Below are positions 32,457-33,608 of a stretch of DNA of 33,608 nt, in pieces. The stretch lies in IMG/VR virus record IMGVR_UViG_3300009285_006090, positions 1-33,608 of that record. One strand, 5' to 3'. The notes under the pieces are model-generated. The model was not told the DNA's origin. It searched no databases and saw only the letters and a list, made by a program, of their open reading frames with translations. Each line of letters starts with the position of its first letter. Position 1 is the first letter of the stretch. This DNA is from a virus. The position numbers and the translations under genes are program-made.

Positions 32457-33365
32457 TTAATCTTCTAAAGTTGATAAAACAATATCTTTTACATCAATAT
32501 TTATATTATTACTATCCATAAAATCGTTTAAATTATCAACATACTGAATATCTTCACATTCCGTTTCTTTTATCAAAGTATTTATATATTCTTTTATTTT
32601 TTCAATCTCTTTACTGTCTATCTTTTCTTTTTCAACTTTAGTAAGGTCAAATACTTTTTCAGGAGGTTCAATAGGAATTTTGAATATTTCATAATCTCTC
32701 GATTCAGTATCAAAAATACAACAGCACGGCTCATGATCGATTTGAGCACTTGTCATTCGCATCATTGACCCCAAATTAAATAAATATTGGTTTCTAAACT
32801 GGTCAATGAAATGGTTATGGTTATCTCCGCTAATTATTAAATCAAAATCATGTTGTCTTAATAAAATACTACTCTTGGTATACTCTTCTTGTCCTTCCCA
32901 TAATTTTTCTTTAATAATCATCCTATGAATTACAAGAACGTTGAAAGCTAAAGGATCTTGGATTGCAGGGATAGCTTCTCCAAATGAAGAACCATATATA
33001 TGAACATTATTTACAATATATGGTTCTTCATTTAAAATTGTAATTAAATTAGCCGCTTCTAATATCCCGTTTGGAGTATTGTCAATTGATTTAACAGCAT
33101 GATATAAGCTGTCATGTTGACCCATAACTGTTAAAATTTTGCTATTGCATTTGTTTAGAATTTGGATAACCCTTCTAATAGAAGCTTTTGACGCTTTTGC
33201 TGAATGAAATAAATCAGCCGCTTGTAAAAATAATTCACACTTTTTTTCATTTGCTAGATTAATACACCATTCTAGTTTAGAAAATTGTGTTTCATAATAT
33301 TTATCAATTCTTGTTCGCGGAGGGCCTTCTTTAATATGAACATCGGATAATCCAAAAAGTTTCAT
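32457..33365 (-). CDS. Mre11/SbcD-like metallophosphoesterase nuclease
   Basis: Starts at ATG 33365, overlapping the previous stop (ATGA). A GTG 24 bases upstream is less likely. The 302-residue protein has the dimetal phosphoesterase motifs: GLSDVHI (Asp8, His10), LQAADLFHS (Asp51), MGQHDS (82-86, usually GNHD), VLVIHRMI (His147) and SGDNHNHF (His183, His185). Mre11/SbcD nucleases trim broken or blocked DNA ends together with Rad50/SbcC ATPases. Gln83 in place of Asn is a notable change at a metal-site residue. The C-terminal 80 residues are charged helix, likely the Rad50-binding region. Confidence 0.83.
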   Translation of the reverse strand: MKLFGLSDVHIKEGPPRTRIDKYYETQFSKLEWCINLANEKKCELFLQAADLFHSAKASKASIRRVIQILNKCNSKILTVMGQHDSLYHAVKSIDNTPNGILEAANLITILNEEPYIVNNVHIYGSSFGEAIPAIQDPLAFNVLVIHRMIIKEKLWEGQEEYTKSSILLRQHDFDLIISGDNHNHFIDQFRNQYLFNLGSMMRMTSAQIDHEPCCCIFDTESRDYEIFKIPIEPPEKVFDLTKVEKEKIDSKEIEKIKEYINTLIKETECEDIQYVDNLNDFMDSNNINIDVKDIVLSTLED

Positions 33366-33608
33366 AGTTTTCTCATGCAGGTTGGACACAAATCTAAATT
33401 ATTCCATATTTCAGATTTATTTTCAAGAAACATAGTCAATTTAGATTTTTCTTTTATCCACCTGATTTCATTTTTTTCTATATTTTGGATAATAGTAGAC
33501 ATTTCAATATTAAATTTTTCCATATTAAAAAACTGATTTTTTAAATCCCTTATCTGCTCTACAATATTTTCAACTTTAAAATATTTTTTATTATTCTGGA
33601 TAGATTTT
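33362..33608 (-). CDS. C-terminal part of a coiled-coil protein ending in a CPTC zinc-hook-like motif (partial)
   Basis: Open to the window edge on the minus strand; its TGA (33364-33362) overlaps the Mre11-like start. The visible 81 residues are charged helix of coiled-coil character (YFKVENIVEQIRDLKNQFF, WIKEKSKLTMFLENK) and end LDLCPTCMRKL. CPTC fits the CPxC zinc hook at the tip of Rad50 coiled coils. It could be the N-terminal half of a split Rad50 carrying Walker A, cut at the hook; the N-terminus is outside the window, so this remains a hypothesis. Confidence 0.6.
   Translation of the reverse strand, partial: KSIQNNKKYFKVENIVEQIRDLKNQFFNMEKFNIEMSTIIQNIEKNEIRWIKEKSKLTMFLENKSEIWNNLDLCPTCMRKL

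Noticed and set aside
1-33608. CRISPR arrays, tRNA genes, rRNA genes, integrase with att sites
   Set aside because: No regularly spaced repeats, no cloverleaf-like sequence, no tyrosine or serine recombinase motif was seen by eye. Coverage of tRNA detection without software is limited.

Overview
This window is a piece of a tailed double-stranded DNA bacteriophage genome, most likely siphovirus-like (long non-contractile tail). The evidence is a tail tube protein, a tail assembly chaperone with a classic -1 frameshift site, a 1086-residue tape measure protein, and the gene order tail adaptor / DUF2163-like hub / NlpC-P60-like protein / gpJ-like protein seen in lambda-like and GTA-like tail tips. 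Fibres and an SleB-type endolysin follow. The DNA is strongly AT-rich. Genes are packed with ATGA or TAATG overlaps and strong AGGAGG-type ribosome binding sites. A lipoprotein and the tail-tip type hint at a diderm host, but the host cannot be named from the sequence. Terminase large subunit, portal, capsid, DNA polymerase, helicase and integrase genes are all absent, so the genome is incomplete here.

Layout: (1) 1-230 carries, on the minus strand, the C-terminal end of a bacterial O-antigen ligase-like membrane protein joined abruptly to phage DNA. It may be a chimeric junction or a captured host fragment. (2) 151-5388 (+) is an overlapping cluster of sugar-modification genes: a truncated glycosyltransferase, a radical SAM/SPASM enzyme, a zinc-ribbon methyltransferase, a GT-A protein, a GT-B (GT4) protein and another GT-A protein. 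(3) 5378-19031 (+) holds a holin-like protein, tail tube, a free-standing HNH homing endonuclease, a lipoprotein, the G/GT chaperone pair, tape measure, tail tip and first fibre. (4) 19048-24092 (+) holds a second, internally repeated fibre, small structural proteins, a membrane protein, the SleB endolysin and a zinc-ribbon protein. (5) A strong hairpin with T-rich tails on both strands separates the convergent halves. (6) 24051-33608 (-) is a nucleotide-metabolism and DNA-repair operon: HTH protein, class II (B12-dependent) ribonucleotide reductase, proteasome-like Ntn hydrolase, several small zinc-binding proteins, dUTPase, ThyA-family protein, dNMP kinase-like protein, and a Mre11/Rad50-like set split over several genes.

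The most notable result is in the ribonucleotide reductase gene, which is interrupted twice. A 264-residue HNH intein sits in the GGRA/SGP motif. A compact group I intron of about 188 nt sits inside the codon of the catalytic cysteine of the NPCGE motif. Its P1, P3, P7, P8 and P9 pairings can be drawn by eye, and splicing restores N-P-C-G-E exactly. Second is a -1 frameshift signal, A AAA AAC, joining the two tail chaperone frames and completing a zinc-knuckle pair. Third is an apparently split Rad50: one gene ends in a CPTC zinc-hook-like motif, and a separate gene carries only the C-terminal ATPase half.
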